The notes beneath the pieces were generated by a model that had not been told where the DNA came from, made no database searches, and saw only the letters and a list, made by a program, of their open reading frames with translations. Below are positions 26,891-34,910 of a DNA stretch of 64,000 bases, in pieces; position 1 is the stretch's first letter, and every line of letters begins with the position of its first letter. The DNA is from HLUCCA09 sp038745585 (GTDB lineage: Bacteria > Pseudomonadota > Alphaproteobacteria > Rhodobacterales > Rhodobacteraceae), in the NCBI GenBank assembly GCA_038745585.1, contig JBCDLH010000005.1, positions 186,001 to 250,000 on the forward strand, written 5' to 3'. Position numbers and translations under genes: made by a program.

Positions 26891-29296
26891 ATGGCACAAG
26901 TTTGGAGCGACGTGTACTACCGCAAAATCCTCGCCTATCTGGGCCTTCCCAACGAGCCCCGCTTCGTCGACCTCATCACGAAGATTCAAGGCTATCTTGA
27001 AGACGAGGATTACGCGAATGCCGAGAAATGGGCGAAAGCCCTGGCGGATCTGGTCAAGTCCGAAGCGGGCGCGGGCCATGAGACCTGGGGCACGGACGCG
27101 GTCAATCAGACCCAGATCGTCAACGACGTCTTCGACGCCATTCGCCTTGGCATCTCGATCCTCGAAGAGGACGGCGATCCGGAATTCGAAGATGATCTTT
27201 TGGGCGATTGGGTCCTTCCCGATGGCAATGTCGATCCGGTTGCCGATCCCAATGCGGGCGGCGTGGATGTCGGCCAAGCCGAGCGCGACGAGGCCGCACG
27301 TGCCGAGGCTGAAGAGGCCGCCACCGAAGAGCGCGCCGAGAACCTCGTTCACATGGCGGCCCGCAACCTCGATCTGATCGGCGACACGCGCTACGATGGC
27401 GACATCATTGCGCTGATCAACATTGCGCTGATGGGCGATCCCGGCCTCATTCGCGTGGCCGAAGAGTTGGCACAGGCGATTGCGGCGGATCGCGGCATGG
27501 CGCCTGGGCCCGAGCTGGACGCGTTCGTTCGGGACATGCGCACGCGGCTCGCCGATCAGGCGATGCGCGCAGCCGAGGCCTGGAACGACCCCGACAGTCC
27601 GGAATTTCCCAATCTCGGCAATGACACCCGCGTGTTGACCGTAGGCGGCGATGACGAGAGCGACGGCGGCGGAACGCAGCCTGGCTTTCATCCCGGTGGC
27701 GGTGATAGCGACAGTGACAGTGACAGTGACAGTGACAGCGACGGGAGCGATCGCGGCAACGGAAGGGACGGCGATCGGAACACCCTAGACCGCAGCGACC
27801 TCTTCAGCCGGGACGAAGAGCCCATGCCGATCCGCGACGAAGACCCAGAGCGTCCGCCCTCCTCGCACTATGAGCCGCCGAATTTCCGCCAGCAGATGGA
27901 CGCGCAAACCGAGCCCGAGCTGCAAGACGCCGAGGCGGCCGAACGCGCCCGCGCGGCAGCCGAGGCGGCGCGCGAGGCGGCCGAGGAGGAAGCGCTCGAC
28001 ATCGCGAAGATTGCAGAGTTCCTCAACGATAACGACAAGGAAGGCGCCAAGGCGCTCGCCCTGCGCGCAGCCAACGAGATGCGCCGAGCCGGCCGAAGCG
28101 ACGAATCTGCGGGTGCGATTGCAAAACGGCTCCTTGCGGCGGCAATCGCACAGGCGCGGGCCGGTCGGGAGGCGACCGAGGCGGCAAACGCGCTGCCAGA
28201 CGCTGTCTGGGATGACCCGCGCATGCTGCGCGTCGGGATGCAGTTCGTGCAGGCCTACACAAAGGGAGACGTCAAACTGGCGCGTCAGATCCTCGCCAAG
28301 GCCGTCGCTCTCGCACGCCAGATCGCAGAACAACTCGGCCTGCTCGCTCAGATCGGCGCCGAAGAGGTCCTCAACAACTTTCTGCCCCACCGCGCCGACC
28401 GCGACATCGAAGGGCCAGAGGCCGAGTTGCGCGCCGGACTTGATCAGGTCGACGCCGCGGTGAAGGCACATGAGGAGAAGAAGGCCGCCAAAGCGCGTGC
28501 CGCAACTGAGCCGCCGACCGTGGCGCCACCAGACCTGCCACCGCGCGACGAAGGCGAGGGGCCCAGAGATGGGGCCAGAGATGGGGCCAGAGATGGGGCC
28601 GACGATGTCTCAGCCTCCGATCCCGACCCGTCCGACCTCCGCGCTCATATCCAAGCGCAAATGGCCGAGATGCTCCGAGCGCTTCAGGCCAACGACCCGC
28701 AAACCGCGCGCGCCCTGGCGCTTCGCCTCGAAGCGCGGCTTGCCGGTGTCGCGGGACCGTTCGGCGACATGAAAGCCGCCGACATCCTGAGGCTGGTGAT
28801 CAAAAAGAAGCGCGCCATCGACAAGGAAAACGGCGTACCCGATCCCATCGTTGCCTCGGCCGACAAGAGCAACGACGACGACAGCGAAAGCACCGTGTCC
28901 TCGGTCTACAGCGTCGACGTCAAAAACGACGACAACCGCGACAACGACGATGATGAGCCCCCAGCCGCGGGTGCTGCGCTCAGTCTCAAGCTCGTGGCCA
29001 AGGTCGATTGGGAGAAGTTCGTCGAGGTCTACAGCCTGAGCCCCGAGGAAATCGAAGCCCTCAAGGAGATCGCCACAAAGATCGTCCGCAAGGGCCCCGA
29101 TGCCACGGCCGTCATCAAGGGCGGCAAGGAGCTTCTTGCACGCGCCAAGAAGGCCAAAAGTGGCGCCAAGTTCAAGAACGGCATCCATGTCGCCGCCGCC
29201 GTCGAAGACGTCCTCCTGCGCCGCGCGGAGAACAAGAAGCTGACGAAGCCGATGAAGGCCTCCGACATCCCCGACGACGCGGATGTAGCGGCCTGA
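26891..29296 (+). CDS. large acidic helical-repeat protein, unknown function
   Basis: 801 aa, no signal peptide or membrane segment, strong Shine-Dalgarno TTAGGAG. I recognise no family. It alternates acidic low-complexity linkers with alpha-helical hairpins that resemble each other: YLEDEDYANAEKWAKALADL (37-56), FLNDNDKEGAKALALRA, YTKGDVKLARQILAKAVALA and LQANDPQTARALALRLEARL, a pattern of xxDxxxAxxLAxxL like TPR or armadillo-type repeats. A Ser-Asp tract and a Gly-Ala-Arg-Asp triple repeat sit in the linkers. It is divergent from the caspase/lipoprotein pair (258 bp between starts) and followed by a strong terminator. Scaffold or caspase substrate are both plausible; neither is shown. Confidence 0.8.
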   Translation: MAQVWSDVYYRKILAYLGLPNEPRFVDLITKIQGYLEDEDYANAEKWAKALADLVKSEAGAGHETWGTDAVNQTQIVNDVFDAIRLGISILEEDGDPEFEDDLLGDWVLPDGNVDPVADPNAGGVDVGQAERDEAARAEAEEAATEERAENLVHMAARNLDLIGDTRYDGDIIALINIALMGDPGLIRVAEELAQAIAADRGMAPGPELDAFVRDMRTRLADQAMRAAEAWNDPDSPEFPNLGNDTRVLTVGGDDESDGGGTQPGFHPGGGDSDSDSDSDSDSDGSDRGNGRDGDRNTLDRSDLFSRDEEPMPIRDEDPERPPSSHYEPPNFRQQMDAQTEPELQDAEAAERARAAAEAAREAAEEEALDIAKIAEFLNDNDKEGAKALALRAANEMRRAGRSDESAGAIAKRLLAAAIAQARAGREATEAANALPDAVWDDPRMLRVGMQFVQAYTKGDVKLARQILAKAVALARQIAEQLGLLAQIGAEEVLNNFLPHRADRDIEGPEAELRAGLDQVDAAVKAHEEKKAAKARAATEPPTVAPPDLPPRDEGEGPRDGARDGARDGADDVSASDPDPSDLRAHIQAQMAEMLRALQANDPQTARALALRLEARLAGVAGPFGDMKAADILRLVIKKKRAIDKENGVPDPIVASADKSNDDDSESTVSSVYSVDVKNDDNRDNDDDEPPAAGAALSLKLVAKVDWEKFVEVYSLSPEEIEALKEIATKIVRKGPDATAVIKGGKELLARAKKAKSGAKFKNGIHVAAAVEDVLLRRAENKKLTKPMKASDIPDDADVAA
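27703..27744 (+). repeat. 6-bp repeat coding a Ser-Asp tract
   Basis: AGTGAC repeats tandemly (with AGCGAC at the borders), coding (Ser-Asp)n inside the 801-aa protein. Near-identical codons suggest recent slippage. Confidence 0.85.
28565..28600 (+). repeat. three perfect 12-bp units (Arg-Asp-Gly-Ala)
   Basis: AGAGATGGGGCC occurs three times in tandem with no mismatch in a linker of the 801-aa protein, coding RDGA x3. Confidence 0.85.
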
Positions 29297-29330
29297 GGAG
29301 AGCAGCCCAATGTGTTTGTAACGAGTGCCC

Positions 29331-29365
29331 GACCGGGCGGTGTCCCCCACGCCGCCCGGTCCGTT
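29331..29365 (+). terminator. Rho-independent terminator after the acidic protein gene
   Basis: GACCGGGCGG (29331-29340), an 11-base loop and CCGCCCGGTC (29352-29361) form a perfect 10-bp GC-rich stem followed by CGTTTT. It lies 34 bp after the stop at 29296. Confidence 0.85.
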
Positions 29366-29579
29366 TTCCTGCGGCCACCCCGGGGGCCAAGCGCCACCCC
29401 GCCATTAGAAGAAGGAGACCGCTCTTGACCCGCACGCGTCGCGCAGCCCTCATGACACGGCGCCGCGCCACATTTCTTGGGAGCGATGGATGGCCGGCAC
29501 GGGCAGATCAGCGTATCGAGTGCAATAGGGTCCGGACGTGCGTCTCCGCGCCGAGCCGCCGCCTTGGAGGATGACCGAG

Positions 29580-30164
29580 ATGGATGACGACGACCGCGTT
29601 CTTGCCTATGTTCAAGGCCGCCTCGATGGCCCAGACCAGAGCGCCTTCGAGCGCGATTTGGCCAAGCGGGCTGATTTGCGCGCCGAGATTGCCGCGCTGC
29701 GCGCCACGCGCGACGCCTTTGCGCAAGAAGAGGCCGATGCGGCACCGGCAGAGGGCGCCTGGCAGCGCCTGTCTCAGAGCATCACGACCGAGCGGGCGCC
29801 GGCCAATCTAAACCGCCGCCCGGCCCTTGCACAAATGGCCGCCGCCGCCATCGGCGCCATCGCGATCTGGCAGTTTCTTGCGGTGCCCTTTTTGCCGGGC
29901 GGCGAGGAGGCGGGCTTTGTCCCGGTCAGCGAGGCGCCGCTGAGCCCGGCGGAGGCCGAGCGGGCACTCCGCGTTGGCTTTGCTGAGACGGCGAGCGTCG
30001 GCGCGCTGACCGCACTCCTCGCCGAAGCCGGTGCGCGCATCGTCGACGGGCCGAGCGCTGTCGGCCTGTTTACGCTAAGCTTCGACGACGCCGCCGCGCG
30101 AGAGGCCGCCGAAGCGATCTTCGCGGCCCGCGGCGCGCTTGTGCTCGTCGTCTCCCGCCCATGA
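29580..30164 (+). CDS. membrane anti-sigma factor with protease-propeptide-like C-terminal domain
   Basis: 194 aa. The N-terminal cytoplasmic part (about 1-68) has the anti-sigma layout DDDRVLAYVQGRLD...FERDLAKRADLRAEIAALRA without a zinc HxxxCxxC motif. One membrane segment spans about 82-104. The periplasmic part (121-194: LTALLAEAGARIVDGPSAVG, then LFTLSFDD and GALVLVV) resembles the fervidolysin/I9-type propeptide of subtilisins. Start: GGAGG at 29566 is 9 bases before the ATG at 29580, better than the ATG at 29571 that abuts it. It faces the ECF sigma gene tail to tail. Pairing with that sigma factor is inferred from proximity. Confidence 0.8.
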   Translation: MDDDDRVLAYVQGRLDGPDQSAFERDLAKRADLRAEIAALRATRDAFAQEEADAAPAEGAWQRLSQSITTERAPANLNRRPALAQMAAAAIGAIAIWQFLAVPFLPGGEEAGFVPVSEAPLSPAEAERALRVGFAETASVGALTALLAEAGARIVDGPSAVGLFTLSFDDAAAREAAEAIFAARGALVLVVSRP

Positions 30165-30180
30165 TGTCGCGAAGAACGCC

Positions 30181-30199
30181 AAAGGGCTATACGCCCTCC
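30181..30199. terminator. short hairpin between convergent anti-sigma and sigma genes
   Basis: AGGGC-TATAC-GCCCT (30183-30197), preceded by AAA which reads as a short U-run for the leftward transcript. A weak bidirectional terminator candidate in a 68-bp gap. Confidence 0.3.
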
Positions 30200-30232
30200 C
30201 CAGCGCCCAAAGCCGGCCAGGTCGGGGATGCC

Positions 30233-30766
30233 CTAGCTGCCAAGACAGCGCAGAAGCGCCTGTTTGGCGTGAAAGATCCGCGACTTGACGGTCCCGGCCG
30301 GGACATCTTCGACGGCGGCGATCTCCTCGTAGGTCAGCCCATCGAAAAAGGCGAGGCGCACGACGAGCCGTTGCGCAGCCTTCAGCCCGTCAAGACAGGC
30401 CCGCACGCGCGCCGCATCCTCAGCCGACGCAAGGATCGTCTCGGAATCGGGCTCGGTGTCGCTGCTTTCGGGCACCTCCTCGACAAAGCTTACGCGGGTG
30501 CCGCGCCGCACCCGATCCACATACTTGTTGCGCGCAATGGCAAAGAGCCATGTGCGGGCGGACGACGCGCCACCAAAGCGGGCGGCCGTCCGCCACACGT
30601 CGAGCATCGCATCGTGCAGCAGGTCGGACGCCTCCTCGGCCTCGGCACCGCGGGCCCGCAAGAACCCGCGCAACGCGCTCTGGTGGCGCTCGTAAAAGAC
30701 CCGCATCGCCGTAGTGTCCCGCTCCGCGATGCGCGCAAGCAGGCGCTTGTCGTCCCAATCCTGCAT
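30233..30766 (-). CDS. ECF-type RNA polymerase sigma factor
   Basis: 177 aa, standard group IV sigma size. Region 2 includes DLLHDAMLDVWRTAARF and the promoter-melting stretch RTWLFAIARNKYVDRVRRG; region 4 has the HTH LTYEEIAAVEDVPAGTVKSR. The acidic linker between them is short. It is convergent with the anti-sigma gene and divergent from the subtilisin-like lipoprotein gene, so it could control the latter and the surrounding protease genes. I could not find a confident repeated -35/-10 pair. Confidence 0.93.
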   Translation of the reverse strand: MQDWDDKRLLARIAERDTTAMRVFYERHQSALRGFLRARGAEAEEASDLLHDAMLDVWRTAARFGGASSARTWLFAIARNKYVDRVRRGTRVSFVEEVPESSDTEPDSETILASAEDAARVRACLDGLKAAQRLVVRLAFFDGLTYEEIAAVEDVPAGTVKSRIFHAKQALLRCLGS

Positions 30767-30960
30767 CGATGGGCAGGCCTCCTTTATGCACCAGCGCGCG
30801 CCCGATCGCGGCTACGGGGGCGTATCTCGGTGCGAAAGTCGGGGATTCTCCCTGCAAGGTCAACGCACTCGGGCGAAGCTGGCGGATCTGTGCACGCCGC
30901 AGCCACGCGCGTGCGGGCAAAGCGGCCCGGGGCAGCCGGCGAAATCAGCGAGCGAGCAGC

Positions 30961-32163
30961 ATGCGTGTCATGAACCTCTCCGGCATGAACCTCTCCGGCA
31001 TGACTCTTTCCGGCTTGACGCGCATTTGGCGCCTCAGCGTCGGTGTCCTGGGCTTGGCTCTGCTTCTGGGCTGCGTCGCGCCATCCCCGCCCGGCACGGC
31101 GCGCGGAAGTGTCGAACTCTTCGCGCCCGGCGAGGTTATCGCCCTTACGCCGGATGCCGACACCGCCGCATTGGTTCGCGCCGGCGCCGCTCGCGCGGAT
31201 TTTGAGCTTCTGGAAGACGTGTCGCTGTCGGCGCTCGACTTGCGCATGCTCAGCTTTGCCTATCCGCCCGATCTCGACGGACGCGGCGCGATCGCGGTGC
31301 TCGAAGACCTCAATCCGTCGGTGATCGCCGGGGTCAATCATGCCTATCGCCTGGCATCCCTCGAAGGCGCGGAGCAGTTCGACTATGCAGACGCGCTTTT
31401 GGCTTGGCCCTCGGGCGGCTGCCGAACGGTTGGCCCAATCGGACTGCTCGATACAGGTGTCGATGTCAGTGCAGCCGCGGGCTCAACGGGCACGGTCGTC
31501 CGGCGCAGTTTCGTCCGCGGAACGGGGATCGGCGACCGGCATGGCTCGGACGTCGCGTCGGTCCTGCTCAACCCCGAGCGTGTGGCCGGCGCACGGATCT
31601 ACAGTGCCGCCGTTGTTGAGCGCGCGGGCGCGGGGGATGCGCGTGCAAGCGTCGACAGTCTGATCAAGGGCCTCGACTGGCTCGCCTCCGAGGGCGTGCG
31701 CGTTGTCAATGTCAGCCTGACCGGGCCCTACAACAAGCTCCTGGACCGGAGCGTACAGGAGGCGGTGCGCGGGCGCATGACGCTCGTTGCGGCCGTTGGC
31801 AACGAGGGCGCAGGCGGCCCGCCGCGGTACCCGGCTGCGTTTGAAGACGTGATCGCCGTGACCGCCGTCGACGCCGACAGGCGCATCTACCGCAATGCGA
31901 GCCGCGGCGCCCATGTCGATGTCGCAGCGCCGGGTGTCGACATCGCCATCACCCGCGGCGGCGAGATACGGTTCGTGACGGGGACATCTGTCGCAGCCCC
32001 TTTCGTCACCGCGCGGATCGCAACAGACCCCGCACTTTTCGGCCAACCCGCCGCGCAGATCCGGCGCGCATTGGCCAACTCAACCCAAGATCTCGGCCCC
32101 CCGGGCATCGACGCGACCTTTGGCGCAGGCCTGCTCCGCGCGGCACCTCGCTGCGCCCGCTAG
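30961..32163 (+). CDS. subtilisin-like (S8) serine protease lipoprotein
   Basis: 400 aa. The N-terminus has three MNLSG-type pentapeptides, then a lipoprotein signal (VLGLALLLGC, lipid Cys38). Residues 50-135 look like a fervidolysin-type propeptide (LFAPGEVIALTPDADTAALV ... IAGVNHAYR). The catalytic domain has Asp164 (IGLLDTGVD), His194 (DRHGSDVA), oxyanion Asn281 (AVGNEGAGG) and Ser343 (GTSVAAPF), all intact. The frame is open to 30769, but 30961 is chosen because the signal begins there; ATGs at 30970, 30985 and 31000 are also possible. Membrane-anchored periplasmic or surface protease next to the sigma/anti-sigma pair. Confidence 0.9.
   Translation: MRVMNLSGMNLSGMTLSGLTRIWRLSVGVLGLALLLGCVAPSPPGTARGSVELFAPGEVIALTPDADTAALVRAGAARADFELLEDVSLSALDLRMLSFAYPPDLDGRGAIAVLEDLNPSVIAGVNHAYRLASLEGAEQFDYADALLAWPSGGCRTVGPIGLLDTGVDVSAAAGSTGTVVRRSFVRGTGIGDRHGSDVASVLLNPERVAGARIYSAAVVERAGAGDARASVDSLIKGLDWLASEGVRVVNVSLTGPYNKLLDRSVQEAVRGRMTLVAAVGNEGAGGPPRYPAAFEDVIAVTAVDADRRIYRNASRGAHVDVAAPGVDIAITRGGEIRFVTGTSVAAPFVTARIATDPALFGQPAAQIRRALANSTQDLGPPGIDATFGAGLLRAAPRCAR
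30970..31014 (+). repeat. three 15-bp units at the S8 lipoprotein start
   Basis: ATGAACCTCTCCGGC twice, then the variant ATGACTCTTTCCGGC. Each unit carries its own in-frame ATG, so up to four alternative starts exist. Confidence 0.85.
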
Positions 32164-32400
32164 CGCGCCGAACGCCGCAATGCACCCAGAGCGTGCCCTG
32201 CGGTGCAACGGAGCTTTGGCGATGGAACGTAGGTCTTATGGTGCCTTCCTCTGTCAGAGGAACGCAGAACGCGCGGCCACTTACAGGCCAGCATCTGGCC
32301 GGTATCAAGCGGGTGCCGGGCCGGTATCGGGACAGTAGAGAGCCGGAGTGATTGGAGGCGGGCCGCCCAGGGAGACCAACGACCCGCCAAGAGGATCGCG

Positions 32401-32661
32401 TCAGCTGTCGCTATCCCCGTCTTCATCGCGTTCCGCCTTAAGCTGAGCGACAAAGCTCAACGGCAGCGTGCCGCACTCGTCCTGGCGCATCCCTGCCGAG
32501 CGTTCGAGCTGCGTGCAGTCGCGGTCGATTGGCGTGACCTGCATCGCCGCGTCGGGGTCGATAAAGGCCAGCGGCATTTGCGGGTAAAGGGTGTCCGCTA
32601 CACTTGTACTTGCGAAGAGCGTTGTCGCCGCAGCGGCAACAATCAGCGTCCGAGTAAGCAT
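32401..32661 (-). CDS. small exported protein, unknown function
   Basis: 86 aa. A clear Sec signal (LIVAAAATTLFASTSVADT) is followed by a mature part of about 63 residues containing two cysteines (DRDCTQLE, RQDECGTL), possibly a disulfide, and an acidic tail DEDGDSDS. CGGAGAACGGAAA precedes the ATG. Convergent with the S8 lipoprotein gene, divergent from the SARP-like regulator. No family recognised; a small protease inhibitor or structural peptide would fit the neighbourhood but nothing shows it. Confidence 0.72.
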   Translation of the reverse strand: MLTRTLIVAAAATTLFASTSVADTLYPQMPLAFIDPDAAMQVTPIDRDCTQLERSAGMRQDECGTLPLSFVAQLKAERDEDGDSDS

Positions 32662-33069
32662 TTTCCGTTCTCCGTTTCAGATGTCCGTACCCGTGGATCG
32701 TGACCGGCAACGAACGAAGGCCTGACAGAAACGTCACGATAGGTCCCAGGTTGACCTTTGGGCGTCAGCCGAGCGTGGGTCAGACGTTGGGTGATCATGC
32801 GGCCGCCGTTAAATCGGCCTGCCAGAACGGGTCGCGTTCAAAGCCCCTGCCCTTGCCATGAAAAAAAGCGCGCGCTCGCAACGCCATAGCGACTCCGTTT
32901 GCGGGCGCAACGCCTAGAAAAACGCCTCAGCTCGGCTGCTTCCCGCCCAGTCCGCACGCGGATGCGTCAAAAATCCGTCAATAGAAACAAGGCGCCCCAG
33001 TCGCCCCATCGCCTTGCCGCGCAGTGCCGCGTTAAGCTCTTCTCGGGACGTCAGGGGAGTGATGGGAGG
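32662..33069. other. 408-bp divergent intergenic region
   Basis: Lies between the small exported protein (leftward) and the SARP-like regulator (rightward). It contains the 11-bp-period direct repeat at 32965-32981 and several AT-rich patches in an otherwise GC-rich sequence, as expected for a promoter region. No gene is supported in it. Confidence 0.6.
32965..32981 (+). promoter_or_regulatory. direct repeat CGTCAA, 11-bp period, SARP-box candidate
   Basis: CGTCAA-N5-CGTCAA inside GCGTCAAAAATCCGTCAAT, 89 bp before the ATG of the SARP-like regulator. SARP/OmpR-type regulators bind direct repeats one helical turn apart. A near copy is at 42270-42286 before the haloperoxidase gene. Confidence 0.55.
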
Positions 33070-34863
33070 ATGAACGCAAACATAGCGCATGCGTTAGGCT
33101 CGAAACCGGGGCATTTCTCCCCTGGTTCCGTGGCATTTAAAGAAATTGATTGGGATGCCGATGTCGCGCCAAAGTGTGTTAATGTGCCGTTTTGTAAACC
33201 GCGCGCAAAAGAGATGCAGGCAACCCGACGGACGGCAAACTTCCAACTCCGACTGCACGGCAGCCCGCAGCTGACCGGCCCAACTGGTGCGCGGGTCGAG
33301 ATCAAGAGCAAGCGCGCCGTTGCCATTCTGGCGATGCTGGCCCTGGCCCCAGGCCAAGAGCGACAGCGCTCCTGGCTGATTGGGCAGCTCTGGTCGAACC
33401 GACAGCACGCCCAAGCGCTGGGGAGCCTGCGCCAGGAGCTGCATGTCCTGCGACAGAACACCGGGCTTTATGGCGATCTCCTTGCATCCGACCATAGCCG
33501 GGTCTGGTTGGTCGACGGCGCGCTCTCGCTCGAAGCGCCCGATGGCAGGATGCCGGCCGAGTTCCTCGAAGGGATCGACATCCCAGGCGCCGAAGGGTTT
33601 GAGGACTGGCTCCGCGAGTGCCGGACGGCGGCTCAGCTCACGCTCCTTCCGCCGGAGTCCAACCGCGGCAACTCGGCCAAACCGTTCGCGTCCGCGCCAC
33701 GCCCGCTGCAGATCGAAATCGTGCTCTCCAGCCCGGCAAGCGGCCACGGGCGCGCAAACGTCCTTTGCGCGATGCTCGGCCGCTCGCTCTACGAGGCAGG
33801 CGGCATCCAGGTCCGCGTGCCTGGGGTGCATCCGAACGACAGCGCGCCCGATCTCCGCGTGTCCGTCGAGGTTCAGGAATTGGGTTCAGAGGCTTGGGCC
33901 TCGATCATGGTTCATCGTTACTTCGACGGCATGCTGCTGGTCAGCCACGGCGCTGACGTCTCCGATGTCGGTCGAACCGCTGACACCGCCTCTCAGGCCT
34001 TGGCCGAGTTTGCCAGCGCGGCCGTCGATCAGATCCTCAGTGCCCTTGTCCGCGACAAGGCGGTCTTTGAGAGCGATCGCTTTTTGGCCACGCGCGCGGC
34101 GACTGAAGGGTTCTATCGCGTGTTCTCGCGCCGGGAGGGGGCTGCCCTGGAGGCAGATGGCTTCTTTTCACAGGCTGTCTCGGCTTTTGACGACGCGTTC
34201 TTCTATGCCGGCTGGGCCTATCTCGGCGCGCTCCTGCTCGAAGAACAACCGCGCGAGAACCACGCCGAGATCCGCGAACGCGTGCGGGAATACGCGGCCC
34301 GTGCAGAAGAACTCGATCCGCAGAATGGCCTGGCAGCGGCCCTTCTCACCCATGTTCATGCCTTCGTTCTGCGCGATCTGGGCCGGGCCGAGGCGTTTAA
34401 CGAGCGCGCACTGGCCTTGCGGCCTTCCCATGTGCTGACACAGGACGCGACGGCCTTGCTGCATCTCTATCGCGGGGATGTGCGCGCAGCGCGTGCCTCT
34501 GCAAACCGGGCCGAGACCATGGGGCGTCTCCTGCCCTATCGCTATGCTCTGGCGACCACAAAGGCGATGATAGAAACGGTTTCGGGCAATTACGAGCTCG
34601 GACTGAAAGAAGCTCGGCGTGCGCTCTCGCTGCAGCCGCTCGGCGCAGTCCGGCCCTATCCGCCGATCCTACGCTATATGGGCGTCTGTCAAACCGAGCT
34701 TGCTCATCTCGAAGAGGCCAAAAAAACCTTCGAGAGCTTAGAAGAGCTTGAAGGACAGCTCCACCTGAAATCCCTCAATTCCGACGAGTACCTCCTACCC
34801 TCCGAGGATGCGTTCGCGCTCATGCGGCGCAGTCTCGGGCGCCTTAAGAAACGAGATCACTAG
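33070..34863 (+). CDS. SARP-like transcriptional activator with TPR-like helices
   Basis: 597 aa from the ATG at 33070; an ATG at 33214 (549 aa) is a serious alternative because the conserved domain starts just after it (FQLRLHGSPQLTG). An OmpR/SARP-type winged-helix domain (SKRAVAILAMLALAPGQERQ, LGSLRQELHVLRQ) is followed by a middle domain (about 215-330) like the TolB/adenylate-cyclase-associated region seen in CadC- and SARP-like proteins. TPR-like helical repeats lie in the C-terminal 200 residues (LGRAEAFNERALALRPSHVL). No membrane segment. It precedes the PAP2-S8 gene by 47 bp on the same strand, so it likely controls or is cotranscribed with the proteases. Confidence 0.82.
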   Translation: MNANIAHALGSKPGHFSPGSVAFKEIDWDADVAPKCVNVPFCKPRAKEMQATRRTANFQLRLHGSPQLTGPTGARVEIKSKRAVAILAMLALAPGQERQRSWLIGQLWSNRQHAQALGSLRQELHVLRQNTGLYGDLLASDHSRVWLVDGALSLEAPDGRMPAEFLEGIDIPGAEGFEDWLRECRTAAQLTLLPPESNRGNSAKPFASAPRPLQIEIVLSSPASGHGRANVLCAMLGRSLYEAGGIQVRVPGVHPNDSAPDLRVSVEVQELGSEAWASIMVHRYFDGMLLVSHGADVSDVGRTADTASQALAEFASAAVDQILSALVRDKAVFESDRFLATRAATEGFYRVFSRREGAALEADGFFSQAVSAFDDAFFYAGWAYLGALLLEEQPRENHAEIRERVREYAARAEELDPQNGLAAALLTHVHAFVLRDLGRAEAFNERALALRPSHVLTQDATALLHLYRGDVRAARASANRAETMGRLLPYRYALATTKAMIETVSGNYELGLKEARRALSLQPLGAVRPYPPILRYMGVCQTELAHLEEAKKTFESLEELEGQLHLKSLNSDEYLLPSEDAFALMRRSLGRLKKRDH

Positions 34864-34910
34864 ACCGATCCATTCACGACCAACGCCTTTTACGCCGAAG
34901 GAGTTCTGCC

